From Wolfiporia cocos (Eukaryota > Basidiomycota > Agaricomycetes > Polyporales > Phaeolaceae): DNA of 64,000 bases. Position numbers and translations under genes: made by a program. Below are positions 23,329 to 34,383 of this stretch, piece after piece. The stretch covers positions 2,604,001 through 2,668,000 of the forward strand of contig JACCLO010000009.1 of NCBI GenBank assembly GCA_029448655.1. The letters run 5' to 3'. Below the pieces are notes generated by a model. That model ran no database searches and was not told where the DNA came from. It saw nothing but the letters and a program-made list of their open reading frames with translations. The first letter of the stretch is position 1. Every line of letters begins with the position of its first letter.

Positions 23329-24725
23329 TGTGGGGCAAAAGGACAAGACAGGACTCTCGCGTGGGGCGATTTGAGGCGGCGGCGAACACATCAGACCACT
23401 TCCCATTTTACCCGATTCGGAAACCCGAGAATGTGGCGCGTGCGGGGTTCGAATCCGCAGCTGATCTCGCTGCAGATGCGGATTGCAGATCTGCTTGACT
23501 GCATGCATCCCGTTTTCATTCCAACTGATGCATTATACAGGTAAATTGGACAGAAGGTGTAGATGAAGGGGTAGGGTCACAATCTGTGACACTCACAGGT
23601 GTCCACACGTGAGCGCTCCGCGTCCCCCGTCCGCGCTCCGTCCGCGCGATCTGCGGAAACAGTGAGGGATCCCACAGCGTCGAGCCGATAGATGGCTGCA
23701 AGATCCCGCACAGGCAAGCTCCGGGACGATAGGCCCAAGATACGCAGTACAGCCGCAGATGTGAGAACATACCCCGTTCTTGCCTGTGGCGAGGGAAAGA
23801 GGCAGACACCGCAGCGTCTCCAAGGTTACTTTGGTTAGTACCGGTGTTCTCCGCTCAACCGCAGAGCGGTTGCTGAACACCACCAATGTCATGAAGTCAA
23901 GAAGCCTCCATGCATTAGCAGACAGTGCATTCTCCACGCATTAGTCGATGCCTCAACACCAACTGCGCTCGGCGCTATGACAGCCATCAGGGTATGCTGA
24001 TGGGTGTGTACTCGCCGCAAAGTGGAACGACTCTCGTGAGCTTCAAGCATTGTCTGATTGCCAGAATTGTGCTAGCAAAATCTAGCTTGGTTATGGCCGC
24101 GCATCAATCCTTCATTAGGAGCCGCCCAATTGATGTTTCACCACCTGCAATACATCGGCTTATGAGCAACAGAGATGTCCTCTATCAGCGGGCGTTGATG
24201 TCGCTTTCATGTTTGCGAAGGGGAATTCGTCGCTGACATAATTGTGGCTGCAATTGGTTGTCCAATAGGATGTGCGACCAAAACATGATACGGCTATACG
24301 TACCCGAATTGAAGCAGCACTTACCTTCGATCAATGTCATGACGCCGGCCAGAAATCGTGAAACTTGGGTATGGCCTTGATCTGGGAGCTTGTAGACTGC
24401 CGCACTTGTTTCATTCACTGGTGGTTGACAAGAAAGCGAAAGGTCAAGGATCGCAGGCGACACCACTCCACAACTATCGAAGAGTTGATCAATGTGTCGA
24501 TACCAGACACAATCATCCGTGCCAACGAGTTGAAACGCGGCGCAGATATCGAGCTTCACAACGCACGCAAGAGTCCTTCAAAAAGCACGTCTTGTGATTG
24601 CATAATGGCAACAGTGGCAAAGCAATATCGCTGGCGCGGAAGTATCAATACAACCAATGTTACAAGAGAAACATAAAGTACACCTAATGTGCAATGAATA
24701 CAGCCACCAATCCGCAGTCCCAGAT
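23329..24725. other. Intergenic, no gene seen
   Basis: The promoter of SREBP and the 3' flank of the YSC84-like gene are here. A GGTTCGAATCC box near 23453-23463 resembles a tRNA T-loop but cannot be folded into a tRNA on either strand. Short ORFs at 24185-24676 overlap on both strands without motifs. Confidence 0.5.
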
Positions 24726-27077
24726 CTACACAACTTCTACAAAGTTCGCAGGAAAGATTCCTTCGCGACCTTCCAGTTTGCCTGTCCACCAGGTGTTGAC
24801 GTCGTCGCTCTTCTGCGTTACGGTGATCACCTGGCCTTTCCTGAACGACAGATCGCCAGGCTAAAGAGCCCATCAGCCTCTGAACGCAAAACTGCGTGAA
24901 GGCGCACACCTGAACCGCATCAAAGTTGAACAACGCAATGGCGCGCGCCACTCCCTCGCTGGGGGTTAAAGGCTTAGATAGTCCCGCCTTCGGGGTGAGC
25001 TTCGGCGGCGGCGAGAACCCGCCGATGATCTTCGCGGGCGGGCGCCCGCCATAGTCCAAGGTATCCAAGTCGTCACTCGACGCAAACGGGTCCCGATCAG
25101 CATCGCCCGCCGACGGTGCGTACGCACTGTACGCCCTCCTGCTGCTCGTCACGTCCGAGTCCGTCAGGCTCGACCGCGCCGCGCTAAACGGCGGCAGCGA
25201 GTTGAACGGCGACCCGTGCTGGTACTCTTCTCCCTCGCGCGAGGCGCGCTTCTCGCCCGACACGCTGCTCAAGCGCGGGTGGCGCCGCAGCTGGTCGTCC
25301 GAAACAAAGTCCGACTCGAACTGCGTGTCAAAGTACCCCGTCGCGGGGTCCCGCGCGCGCGCGACGCGGGGCGACGGCCGGTCTTCCCACGCGCGCGCCA
25401 CGGGCGTGCGCGGCGCCGCCGCGCTCTCCCCCATCCCGACGTCGGCGGGGACCGGCGCGCGGCTCGGGTCGTGGAACTCGTCCGCAAAGTACGAGCCGGA
25501 CGCCTTGCGCCGGCCCCAGCTCGCGGGCGGGAAGCCGATGCTGCCCGCGCGCGATTTCGTCTTCTTCGGCGGCATCGCCATGCCCCCCGGCGAGCCCCCG
25601 CCCGTGCCCGCGTGCAGCGAGTCCTCGCTGCTGCGCGGCGTGCCCATGCGCCCGAACTCGTCGCGCGGGCTCTCGACGCCCCCGAACATGTAGCTCTCCC
25701 CGCGGCCCGCACGCGTATCCGGCACCCACGGTCGGTTCCCAGGCATGCCCGTACATGCCTCAAGCGTTCTGACCAGCGGCTGCGCCCATTCGGGCGGAGG
25801 AATCGCGCCGCTGAGGAGGGTCTTGACGGACACGTCGCTATGGTATGCTTGGGCGTTGGCGTCTTGTCGTTCGACGATAACAGACCCCTCGATGGATACG
25901 CCACCGAACAAGCCCCGCGTCTTGGAATAGCTGTACCTGTAGAGGCATTAGCAATCTCTTACAAGCTGAGCTGATGGATGTACGTACATCGCGGCGAGCT
26001 TCCCATTGGTATTCAGCGACCCAATCGCCTCCCCGTTCCTGCCGAGAGGACCGACGGCGATACTGAGGTTACCGCCAAGCGTCAGAGACCCCGCCGACAT
26101 GAACGATTTCTAAAAATGTCCATCAGCCACATGCACACGTTTGCTCGCTCGAAAACGTCATCGACGGATCGTCCCAGCTCGCATTGGTAGCGTGAGATCG
26201 ATGCATCATGTCAATCTGGCATAAGCGCAGTCCATTCACTCCGGAACTCCGCATCTCGGAAACCAGGGATGGCAAGTAGAGCCCCAACTGGAGCTTCAGG
26301 CATTCTTTTGCATATGAAAAGCAATGCCTGAGCACGAGATGGGTTCAGTCTACTCCAGTGTCTGCACCGGCAGTAGTGGGGTTGGCACTGATCGGCCCAG
26401 GTTAACCTGGGTGTATCTCGGGCCAACCCTCGACAGGTCTGGGTCGAACTGCGCAGACGGACAGCAGCGGAGGAACGGTGTTGGATGCTTTGGCCGTCCG
26501 GAGAAAACATCCAACGAGACTATGCGACTTACCACGGCCTATACGGAAGTCAGTACCGGAATAGGCCGGATCTGTGGAAGACGTACCGACCGAGAATTCA
26601 GCACGACCAGGAAGTCTGTCATCTCTGCCCCTGCCTGTCCACCGACGCCGAGGCCCGCGGTACCAATGGCGCTTGGCGCGGACCATGCTGCACAGTCATC
26701 AGCCCCTGCGGCACACGAAAAGAGGATGTACTACTTACTGCCGTCATCGAGTTTTGCGATGACCACACCGGACCCTGCGCGCGCCGAGAAGAGGAAACCC
26801 GCCTTGAAGATCGTGAAGATCGCAAAGCCTTTCGCATTGTGAAGCACACTCCGTGGGACGACCTAGAGTACAGCTTCAGCTGCTAAACCGTGAAAGTAGG
26901 AGACGACGGAGGCACGCACGCCGTCAAGACCATTGTTCCCGCTATCAACGAATGATTTGACTGAGACAACCTGTCAGCATTACGACATGCCACCAACAAC
27001 TGATACCTACAGATGTTGGCCGCTTTTAGACACTCCTTCGGCAGGGGTTGAGGTAGCGGTGTATTCAACTTCTTCAT
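24726..27077 (-). CDS. YSC84/SH3YL1-type SH3 protein
   Basis: Family members bind phosphoinositides and actin through the Ysc84 (SYLF) domain and recruit partners to endocytic actin patches through SH3. The start is MKKLNTPLPQPLPKECLKAA. Later exons give GFAIFTIFKAGFLFSARAGSG, AWSAPSAIGTAGLGVGGQAG, EMTDFLVVLNSRS, SLTLGGNLSIAVGPLGRNGE and GGVSIEGSVIVERQDANA, the full SYLF order. A disordered Ser/Arg-rich linker of about 250 residues follows. The SH3 domain is split by an intron: ARAIALFNFDAVQ, then PGDLSFRKGQVITV, TWWTGKLEGREGIFP and the end ANFVEVV. Stop at 24726-24728. Around nine exons; the small ones between 26100 and 26650 are approximate. Confidence 0.87.
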
Positions 27078-28073
27078 GACTGTAGGGGTTCAAGAGATGT
27101 TCTGCGTAGCGCGCCTTCGGAGCCTGCGCATTTCATATGTGTAAAATCCTGAGCGTCACATGCGGTCCATAGAGGAAGCTGTACGGGGATTGCATCACCG
27201 AGCCTGCAGAGTTGCTTAGTCATCCTTCGGCCAACCGCCAGATCTGTGGCGCAGATCGGAGCGGAGTTATACTGCGCCGAAGGCATCGCCTGCGCAGAGT
27301 TCTTATGTTGGGCATTCGTTCGCGAGGGGTTGCGAGAATCATAGCTAGAGAGAAGGGAAAGCTGCCCTATTTGAAGCGCTAGGATGACTCATTCTCTTCG
27401 TTCACCGTTCGTCAGCGGCCCCTACTCGAGCGATTCCAGTCGGGCCTTGAATTTCGCTCGAGGGCTGTTTGGGATTATTTGTGGCGGATTGGAAGTATAA
27501 AGCTGACCGAGTTCCATTTTGACCTCTTGCGCCGACACTTATCACCCCTGCTCATGCTTGTTACTGGGAAGGGGCCATTTGGATCGGCACAGATGAAGTG
27601 AACGGCTCCTCTTTCGCTAGCAGCTCTAGGTTTGCGTCTGCAAATGCGATGATGGACTTCTAGATAGTAGTGAGAGCCACATTCCTCGTTGTATTCTGGT
27701 AGACATCGCAATATCAGACTTCGCGCGCAAAGATTTCCCCTCCTAGTTGATCTTGGCCATATATGTAGCGCGATAATCGTTTTTCGAAAACGCAAACTTG
27801 TATAAGGTTCCAACCTAGGCCTCAAAGTGTGAACGTGTCAATGAACTTGGACAAGGAAAAGGGTCGAATGAGATCTTGATCTGGGCGTAGTCAAAGTCAA
27901 GAGTATCAGAGCGTCAAGTTCCCTCTTTAGCTTTATCGCCTGCCCAGCGTGCTGCCACCCAGACAAGCCCAGAAGATCTACGATGACTCGGTCCATGATA
28001 GCCAATACGATAGGATGTATGCCCAGGCGGGTGCTACCTTGCAACTCGCCAGCTCGTTCAACATCGATCAGAA
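27078..28073. other. Intergenic between divergent genes
   Basis: About 1 kb separates the YSC84-like gene (minus) from D-amino acid oxidase copy 2 (plus). I see no coding frame, RNA gene or repeat that I can support; a 116-codon minus ORF at 27475-27825 has no motif. Confidence 0.5.
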
Positions 28074-29589
28074 ATGTCTACAGCAGATGGCGACAGAAAT
28101 ATCGTGGTCATAGGTGCTGGTGCGTGTGTGTGTTCTTCTGCACGACAATCCAGGACGATTGCGCGTGGGCCAGGTGTTATCGGCCTCACTACGGCTCTGT
28201 TGATCCAGGAGAAGGGCGGCTACGATGTCACCGTGATCGCCGAGACGTTTCCTGGCGATCCCAAGTCAGCGAAATACTGCAGTAACTGGGCCGTAAGTCT
28301 GATCTTGATCCTGATCCCTCAGATGCAGACTTTGAGCGTCTCCTCGACTCATAGGGCGGACATCATGTCAGCCACGCCGCAGGAGATCCAAGGATGCAGA
28401 GTGGGTGCAGACACATCTGGGCACCATGATCTTGCATACTCAGAGTGCATCGCAGAGATCGACTCTGATACGTTCCAGGTGATGTGGGAGCTATCCGCTC
28501 CGGGCGGAGAGGCAGAAGGCTGCTTCTTGCGCATCCACGAGACGGAGTACTTCTACGACGGCAGGAACGTGCATTTGGACTGGATGCCCGACGTGAGCAG
28601 TATCCTCAGGTAGCACAGTTGCGTTCATGACGCCCCTCTATTAATTAGTTCAAATACCTTCCTGAGAACGAGCTGATTGCCAATGCGAAGACCGGCATCT
28701 CGTTCACGACGCTGACCTTCGACAGCCCCAAGTATGTCAACTATCTGCTGTCTCGCTTCCTGGCGCGCGGTGGGACGATCGTCCGTGGGGCGGTCCAGCA
28801 CGTCAGCCAGGTCATCGAAGGCGGCCCAGATATATTCACACGGGGACGCGCGTCGCCCAGGCCTGTCGACGCGCTTGTCGTCTGCCCCGGATTGGGAGCT
28901 CGGACACTCGGCGGCGTCGATGACAAGGAGATGTACCCCGTCAGAGGGCAGACCGTCCTCATCCGGGCGCCTTGGGTCAAGTTCGGCAAGACGGCTAGTC
29001 ATAACGCGGACGGCCTTTGGACATTCGTGATCCCGAGGCGCAACGGCGAGGTGAGTGGCGATCGAGATAGCCTCATGGCACTGTTGTTCACGTTCTGTCG
29101 ATGGGGCGCAGATCATATGTGGCGGCACCAAGATTGAAAACGATTGGTCGGTCCACAACATCCCCCTCCTTCTCCACTATCTTCTTACAATGCGAAACGT
29201 TTCAGGTTCCCCTCCCCGCGGCCAGAAACAACAGAGGATATTCTCGCGCGTTGTCTAGCATTCTGCCCGCAGCTTGCGCCGCCCGAGATCCGCGCTCAGC
29301 GCGTGCCCACTGTTGATGACCTACGGCCGCTCATCATCGAAGAGGGGGTAGGCCTCAGGCCAGCGAGGAAGAGCGGGCTCCGCCTCGAGGTGGAATGGGT
29401 AGAGACACCCGACAAGCGCCGCAAGCTCCCAATAGTCCACAACTACGGGTAGGTGCAGTCCCAGAGCTAAACGCGGGCGAAACCAGTCTTACGTTGATCA
29501 ACAGGCACAGCGGTTCGGGCTTCCAGTCATCCTGGGGATCTGCCTCAGTCGCACTCGATCTCTTAGAGGATGCGCTCATGGGTCGCTGA
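28074..29589 (+). CDS. D-amino acid oxidase, copy 2
   Basis: It is a paralogue of the gene at 12756-14278 with the same intron positions at the Rossmann start (VVIGAG split before VIGLTTALLIQEKGGY). Splicing gives SNWAGGHHVSHAAGDPRMQ, then VMWELSAPGGEAEGCF, EWFD-type block LDWMPDFKYLPENELI, YLLSRFLARGGTIVRGAVQH, VVCPGLGARTLGGVDDKE, YPVRGQTVLIRAPW, ICGGTKIENDW, FPSPRPETTEDILARC, GLRPARKSGLRLEVEW and GHSGSGFQSSWGSASVAL. The usual GHGG turn reads GHSG. The last junction uses a GTAGGT donor at about 29450. The C-terminus, ALMGR, has no peroxisomal SKL. All blocks needed for activity appear present. Confidence 0.85.
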
Positions 29590-30034
29590 TCGTTCATTCC
29601 ATCGGCTTGTACCCTGACCTGACGGCGTGGTGTACGAAACACGTAGCTGCACGCTGTTGTCATTGGAAAAAGTGAATAGATACATGGTGCCGATGATGCC
29701 AAGCAAATTGGCGTTCGGCAGGTTGATGCGTCCACTGCAGTCCAATTGAAAGAAATATTGTGGATCACGTACAGGTGATCCCGTGAACTGCACCCCATGT
29801 GGACCTAGCCTCATGGGTTGCTTTCTGCCTTGCTCTTGCAACGTGGTGATTAGTGGCGATTCGCTAACGATGATTATGACAGTGGCGCCAAATATAGCTC
29901 CTCCACCAGAGGAGTACGCGGAGCATAACGTCGACCCTCTGGAGCTACGCAGAAGCACTCGTCTCGTTAGTGTCGTGGGGTATTATTGATGCCACATTCC
30001 ACCGCTCCTCATTTCACCCCACTATGTATGACAC
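29590..30034. other. Intergenic, no gene seen
   Basis: The 3' flank of D-amino acid oxidase copy 2. Overlapping ORFs on both strands (29563-29989) carry no motif I recognise. Confidence 0.45.
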
Positions 30035-30187
30035 TATGACGTTCGGATTGTACCAATATTTAGAATGCAGCGCAGCAAATATAAAATGCAGCGCTGCAAT
30101 ACAAAAATTCGGCGCAGCAATATTGTACGCTGTACAGCAATATATTTTAGCAGCGCAGTATGACGTTCGGATTGTACATTCAATCAG
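30035..30187 (+). repeat. GCAGC-rich interspersed repeat, solo copy
   Basis: The unit begins TATGACGTTCGGATTGTAC, continues with CAATATTTAGAATGCAGCGC and a run of GCAGC/GCAATAT motifs, and ends with a second TATGACGTTCGGATTGTAC at 30159. The same unit is found four more times at 55992-57694, where it forms the ends and the centre of a foldback element. Confidence 0.75.
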
Positions 30188-30315
30188 CCCCATGGCGGAA
30201 AAAGCCAAATCATAATCATCGTCAGCGAATCGCCTCTATTGAATTGAAGTGACAGCGGGGCGTTAGAAGAAGCATGTTGCGCAAGCACATATAACAATGT
30301 GCTGAACGTGAGCGA

Positions 30316-32205
30316 ATGCAGACCTACTCTCTTGCAATCCCTTGCTTGGAAGTTTCCTCAACGATGGGGCATACATTATCCAGCCAAGCTAACATGAACG
30401 ACGGTATGAAGCCCAGCGCTGTAATATGTCAGTTGCATTTCGCAGAGGAGGCTCGTCAGGGTACCCATATAGCCATTACCTTGCACAATCCCATCGCCCG
30501 CCGCTTTCGTTTCATTGACTGCACAGCCTTCACCCGTGATGACACCCTCCGCATCTGCGAGTTCGAAGAGTTTCCCATCTTCCCATATTCCACCATCTCG
30601 CACGTTTGGAAGGGGAAGCCTCCGCTTGACGACCATGACAGGCGCGGAACATTCTCTGTTGCAGGAGATCGCAGCGGCGGAGATCCGATAAGCATCGACG
30701 TCCTCCACGATGCGTGCAAAGTATCTCTCATGTGGCATGCCGAGTACCTCTGGCTTGATCGCTTGTGCATCCTGCAGAACAGTCGTGAGGATAAACATTG
30801 GCAAATCGAGCGGATGTCGCAGATATATCGGAACAGCGTAGTCTGCGTCGTCATCCCAGGCGGTTTATGCCGTCTGGTATCGCTTGGTGAAGAGACGTCC
30901 TGGATATCGCGCGGATGGACCCTACAAGAAGCACTTCTTCCTGCGCGGAAGCAAGTCCTCTATTCCTGGGAGCACGGAGAGCTCGACGATGGCAATATCA
31001 CGTGGGGAAGTCAGGACTCGAGGAGTTCCTTCTGCCGTATCGTAGAGCCAGACAGATCCGCTGTGACAGAGCTATATCGCTTGCTCCGATCGCGCTTTCT
31101 ATATCCTGTGTTCAAAGATGCCAGAGGCAAGCGGATTACACAGAAGGTCTTCCTCTTCGGCTGCGATCCTGTGGCCATCTCCACGCTCATGCTTGCTTCT
31201 ACAACGTACGAAGAAGCAGCGGAGGCCAGACGCCAGGCTGTGTGGCGCAGCGCCTTGATGCGCACTTCATCCCGACCTGTCGATATGGTGTTCAGCATCA
31301 TGGGTCTATTCGGGGTTACCCTTAACACACATAATTTCGGTCCCGACGATCGAGTTGACACAACATTGGCTCTAGCGCGAGCTATCCTACAGCAGGGCGG
31401 AGAGGCAGAATGGCTCGTTGCTGCATTCGAGCTGCCGCCACACCCACGGCTTAACTCCTTTCCTGCATTTCCGAGAACGGCAGAGGCCGGCAATGCATAT
31501 CTGCAAACCCGTGCTGGCGAGAAACGGCTGGCATCTCTGTTTACCGACATTTCTGACAGTTGGACAGATCAGCGCTGTATCATGCATGCGACGAGCGTGG
31601 ACAGTAACGGGTATTTGCAGATATTGTGTAGGGCAGTGTTGGTGACTGGCATGGAGCATTCTGTCGAAAAAGCTGGGATTAGACGTGCTCATGCCAACAC
31701 CAATCCCGACGAGAGGTTTGCTCGGTTGCTACAAACGGAAAAAGGGACGTTCACTTGCATCGTACATATGTATGCCGACTTCCCTGATTATGATCCAAGG
31801 TGGAGTCGGAAATCTAGTTATATGCTAAGAGTTCCACTCACACGGTACTGTCACGTTCACAGTGGAACCTTCGACTCATCAATTGGCGACTCTCGCGTTC
31901 AATCTCAATCACCAGATCTCCAAGTAGACGAAAGAACCCGAGCACCTTCGACACCAAACGCACGTACCTTTGTCATAGACATGGGTCGCTTTTTCTACTA
32001 TGATTGCATCACGGATTGTGTGAACAACTGGTACGGCAGAGCCCTCCTTGTAGAGGAGCATGCTTCTGGCAAATTCCATCGGATCGGATGGCTGAAGTAT
32101 GGACTTAAAAATGTCGTGGATAATAAGGGTGGGGACCCGTTTGCGGATGTGGAACCCCAATCACTTCTGCTTGGTAGCCCAGAGGAGATCACCGATGGCC
32201 GATGA
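30316..32205 (+). CDS. HET domain protein
   Basis: HET domain proteins trigger heterokaryon incompatibility and cell death in filamentous fungi; most in Agaricomycetes are of unknown specificity. A single open exon of 629 codons. The HET module spans about residues 90-230: YSTISHVWKGKPPLDDHD, ISIDVLHDACKVS, AEYLWLDRLCILQNSREDK, IERMSQIYRNS and SWISRGWTLQEALLP, matching the family's SHVW, WLDRLCI.Q and R.WTLQE motifs. The C-terminal 400 residues have no recognised repeat or NACHT partner. In-frame ATGs at codons 17 and 27 (MGHTL, MNDGM) are alternative starts. The stop is at 32203-32205. A GCAGC-rich repeat lies 130 bases upstream. Confidence 0.82.
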   Translation: MQTYSLAIPCLEVSSTMGHTLSSQANMNDGMKPSAVICQLHFAEEARQGTHIAITLHNPIARRFRFIDCTAFTRDDTLRICEFEEFPIFPYSTISHVWKGKPPLDDHDRRGTFSVAGDRSGGDPISIDVLHDACKVSLMWHAEYLWLDRLCILQNSREDKHWQIERMSQIYRNSVVCVVIPGGLCRLVSLGEETSWISRGWTLQEALLPARKQVLYSWEHGELDDGNITWGSQDSRSSFCRIVEPDRSAVTELYRLLRSRFLYPVFKDARGKRITQKVFLFGCDPVAISTLMLASTTYEEAAEARRQAVWRSALMRTSSRPVDMVFSIMGLFGVTLNTHNFGPDDRVDTTLALARAILQQGGEAEWLVAAFELPPHPRLNSFPAFPRTAEAGNAYLQTRAGEKRLASLFTDISDSWTDQRCIMHATSVDSNGYLQILCRAVLVTGMEHSVEKAGIRRAHANTNPDERFARLLQTEKGTFTCIVHMYADFPDYDPRWSRKSSYMLRVPLTRYCHVHSGTFDSSIGDSRVQSQSPDLQVDERTRAPSTPNARTFVIDMGRFFYYDCITDCVNNWYGRALLVEEHASGKFHRIGWLKYGLKNVVDNKGGDPFADVEPQSLLLGSPEEITDGR

Positions 32206-32549
32206 ATGCTGATGGTCTTTGTCTGAACGAGGCGAGGCGGTGCACGCAGTATGACATCAATGTTTACAGGACATGGCTGATAAGGGGTGAGGCTTTGAAC
32301 CCAAGGAGCGGAACTACCTCGAAAACTCATACGACCTATTTGTAACCGTCGTTGTTGGTTTGTATAATATTATGTATGTTGTTCAACACTTCGTCCGTCC
32401 CGAAGAGCCTCGACCAGAATCTTGCCATGGCACCCTACAGCGTACGCCAACATCAGTACGGGTAATGAGATTCGTACCAATGACACGAGGTTCAACAAGC
32501 GACCTCTAAAGCGCCAAAGAAGCAATCCAAGCAACCTCGACGCCACCAA

Positions 32550-33956
32550 TTATTCCTTGCACTCGTCCGACTCGGAATCATCGCGCTTCGCGCAGCCCGC
32601 TTTCGCATCACTAGCCGTCCTGTTGGCCGACCTATCCTTCATCGGGCGCTTCACCCGGGCGAAGATGCCCACCTCAGGGTCGCGGATGAAGTTAACGGTA
32701 ACCATGGGCCATGACGGGTGCGATGGGATGGTATCATAGAATTCCGGCGCGAGCGCACGCAGTGCGGGCAGCCGAGTCCACGCCACAGAAGGGAAGTCAT
32801 GATGCTCGTTGTGATATCCAACCTATGATTGCACGATTATGACACGCCTCGTGTGAGTGGTCTCAACTGTCAACGCACGTTATATGCGAGTAGATTGAGC
32901 GGGCCGTAGTAGGAGTAGGTCTCCTGGCTGAGCCCATCCCATACATAGTGTTCCGCAATGAAATGGCCTGCTAGTGGGTGGAGGCTTCCTGCAAAGAAGC
33001 TGGATGCAAGCAGGTAAATCAATGGCCGCACACCGCAAGTTTTGACCAGAATGTAGTCGAAGACGAGTTGCACTATCAGATTCACTAGATGCCACTGCGT
33101 CGGCTGCTGCGTCCGCACGAAGCCGGGGCGTAGGGCGTAAAAGAAGATCTGGAACGTGCTGTAGAGAATTTGTCAAATTTGATACGGATAGCACAGAGCA
33201 GACTCACGCAAAGAAAACCTTCCCGAGAACGTTGTTGAGACAGATGAGCTCTAGTTGCGTCGGCAAATCAGTGTCTATGCCGTCTTCTCCCAGGTACTTG
33301 TGGTGCTCTAGATGGTATCTCTACGATATCATTGGTTAGGAACGCTTTGCTATGTTACAATGCGTAGATTCACCTTAAATGCGGCGCAATACGGGACTCC
33401 AATTGGCAGATTCGCAAACACAGCTAGGGCTTTGTTCGCCTTAATTCCTTTGAAAGCCAGGTTGTGTGTGATTTCATGGATGGCAAGAAAGAGGTTATGG
33501 TTGGCAGTGGCCCCAATAATATATACGCAAACACAGAACATCGGCGACCAAGGGCTGGTGTTCCGGAGCCAATATGCAACGAGCAACTGGAGCGAGACAA
33601 CGCCGAAGACTACGTATTTTGTGAGAGGTTCATGACCCATCAATTTGGTGACCTGGACGCGACAGCACGTCATCAGACGCGTTGCAGAGCAATGCACACG
33701 TAACAGCGACTACCTCTGGATGCGCCTTCATAATGGCCATGCGTCTGCTGCGGTGAGGTTCTTCAGTCATGATCCAGAGGAAGTCCGACGGGTCCTGAGG
33801 CGGCGCCACGTGTGTCTCGCCATCGTCCTGAGGCGTAGGCGATACGACCGTGGTCCTACGAGGGGACCTGCCCTCCGTCAAAGACTCGGCACCACCAAAG
33901 TAGCTAAAGTCTGGTCGCGACGCGTGGTGAGCATCTCCCGGACGCGGCAAAGACAT
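32550..33956 (-). CDS. Sphingolipid delta-4 desaturase (DES1 type)
   Basis: ER membrane di-iron enzyme that puts the delta-4 double bond in dihydroceramide. The N-terminus [13 protein letters not shown] leads to [18 protein letters not shown], the Lipid_DES signature. The three histidine boxes are present: HEITHN, then HLEHHKYLG across an intron, and NEHHDFP at the last junction. Hydrophobic segments lie between ([34 protein letters not shown]). The C-terminus [17 protein letters not shown] is typical; an acidic Ser/Asp/Glu tail is added. About six exons. The ATG at 33956 is the first in frame. The [17 protein letters not shown] junction and the short exon at 33230-33310 were read by eye. Confidence 0.88.
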
Positions 33957-34383
33957 GACGCGCACCGACCGCCTTCGGAAAGGCAGCTTTTGAATCGGAC
34001 ATTAGTCACGCTAGACTAAGCTCGTATATCTGAAGCTTGCAGAAGGCCTGACTTGTCGTCCGCTGCCTGAGCTGGTAAGAGTGATGGCTTCAAATTAAGC
34101 GGTTACTGCTGCATCATTCATATTTCACACAGTGGCGGGGCCCGGAACGAGGTGTTTGTAATTGTTGCCCAAAGGCTTCCGATTCTAATAGAGACAAATA
34201 AGTCCCCACGCGCTGAGTTTAAAGTTAGTTTCCTCCGGACCGTGACTGCGGCTATACGGTCTGATCCTCGAACGAATCTCGATTTTGTTAGCCTTCGGTC
34301 TAACGTATACCTTGCTTCTGTATCCTTGGCTATCTTACAACTACAATTATTTTGTACTACTAGCTATCAACAATCTGGTCTTC

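Noticed and set aside
23440..23475. tRNA candidate with a GGTTCGAATCC T-loop box
   Set aside because: On neither strand can a 5-bp T-stem, a matching acceptor stem and an A box be assembled, and no T-run follows. tRNAscan would settle it.
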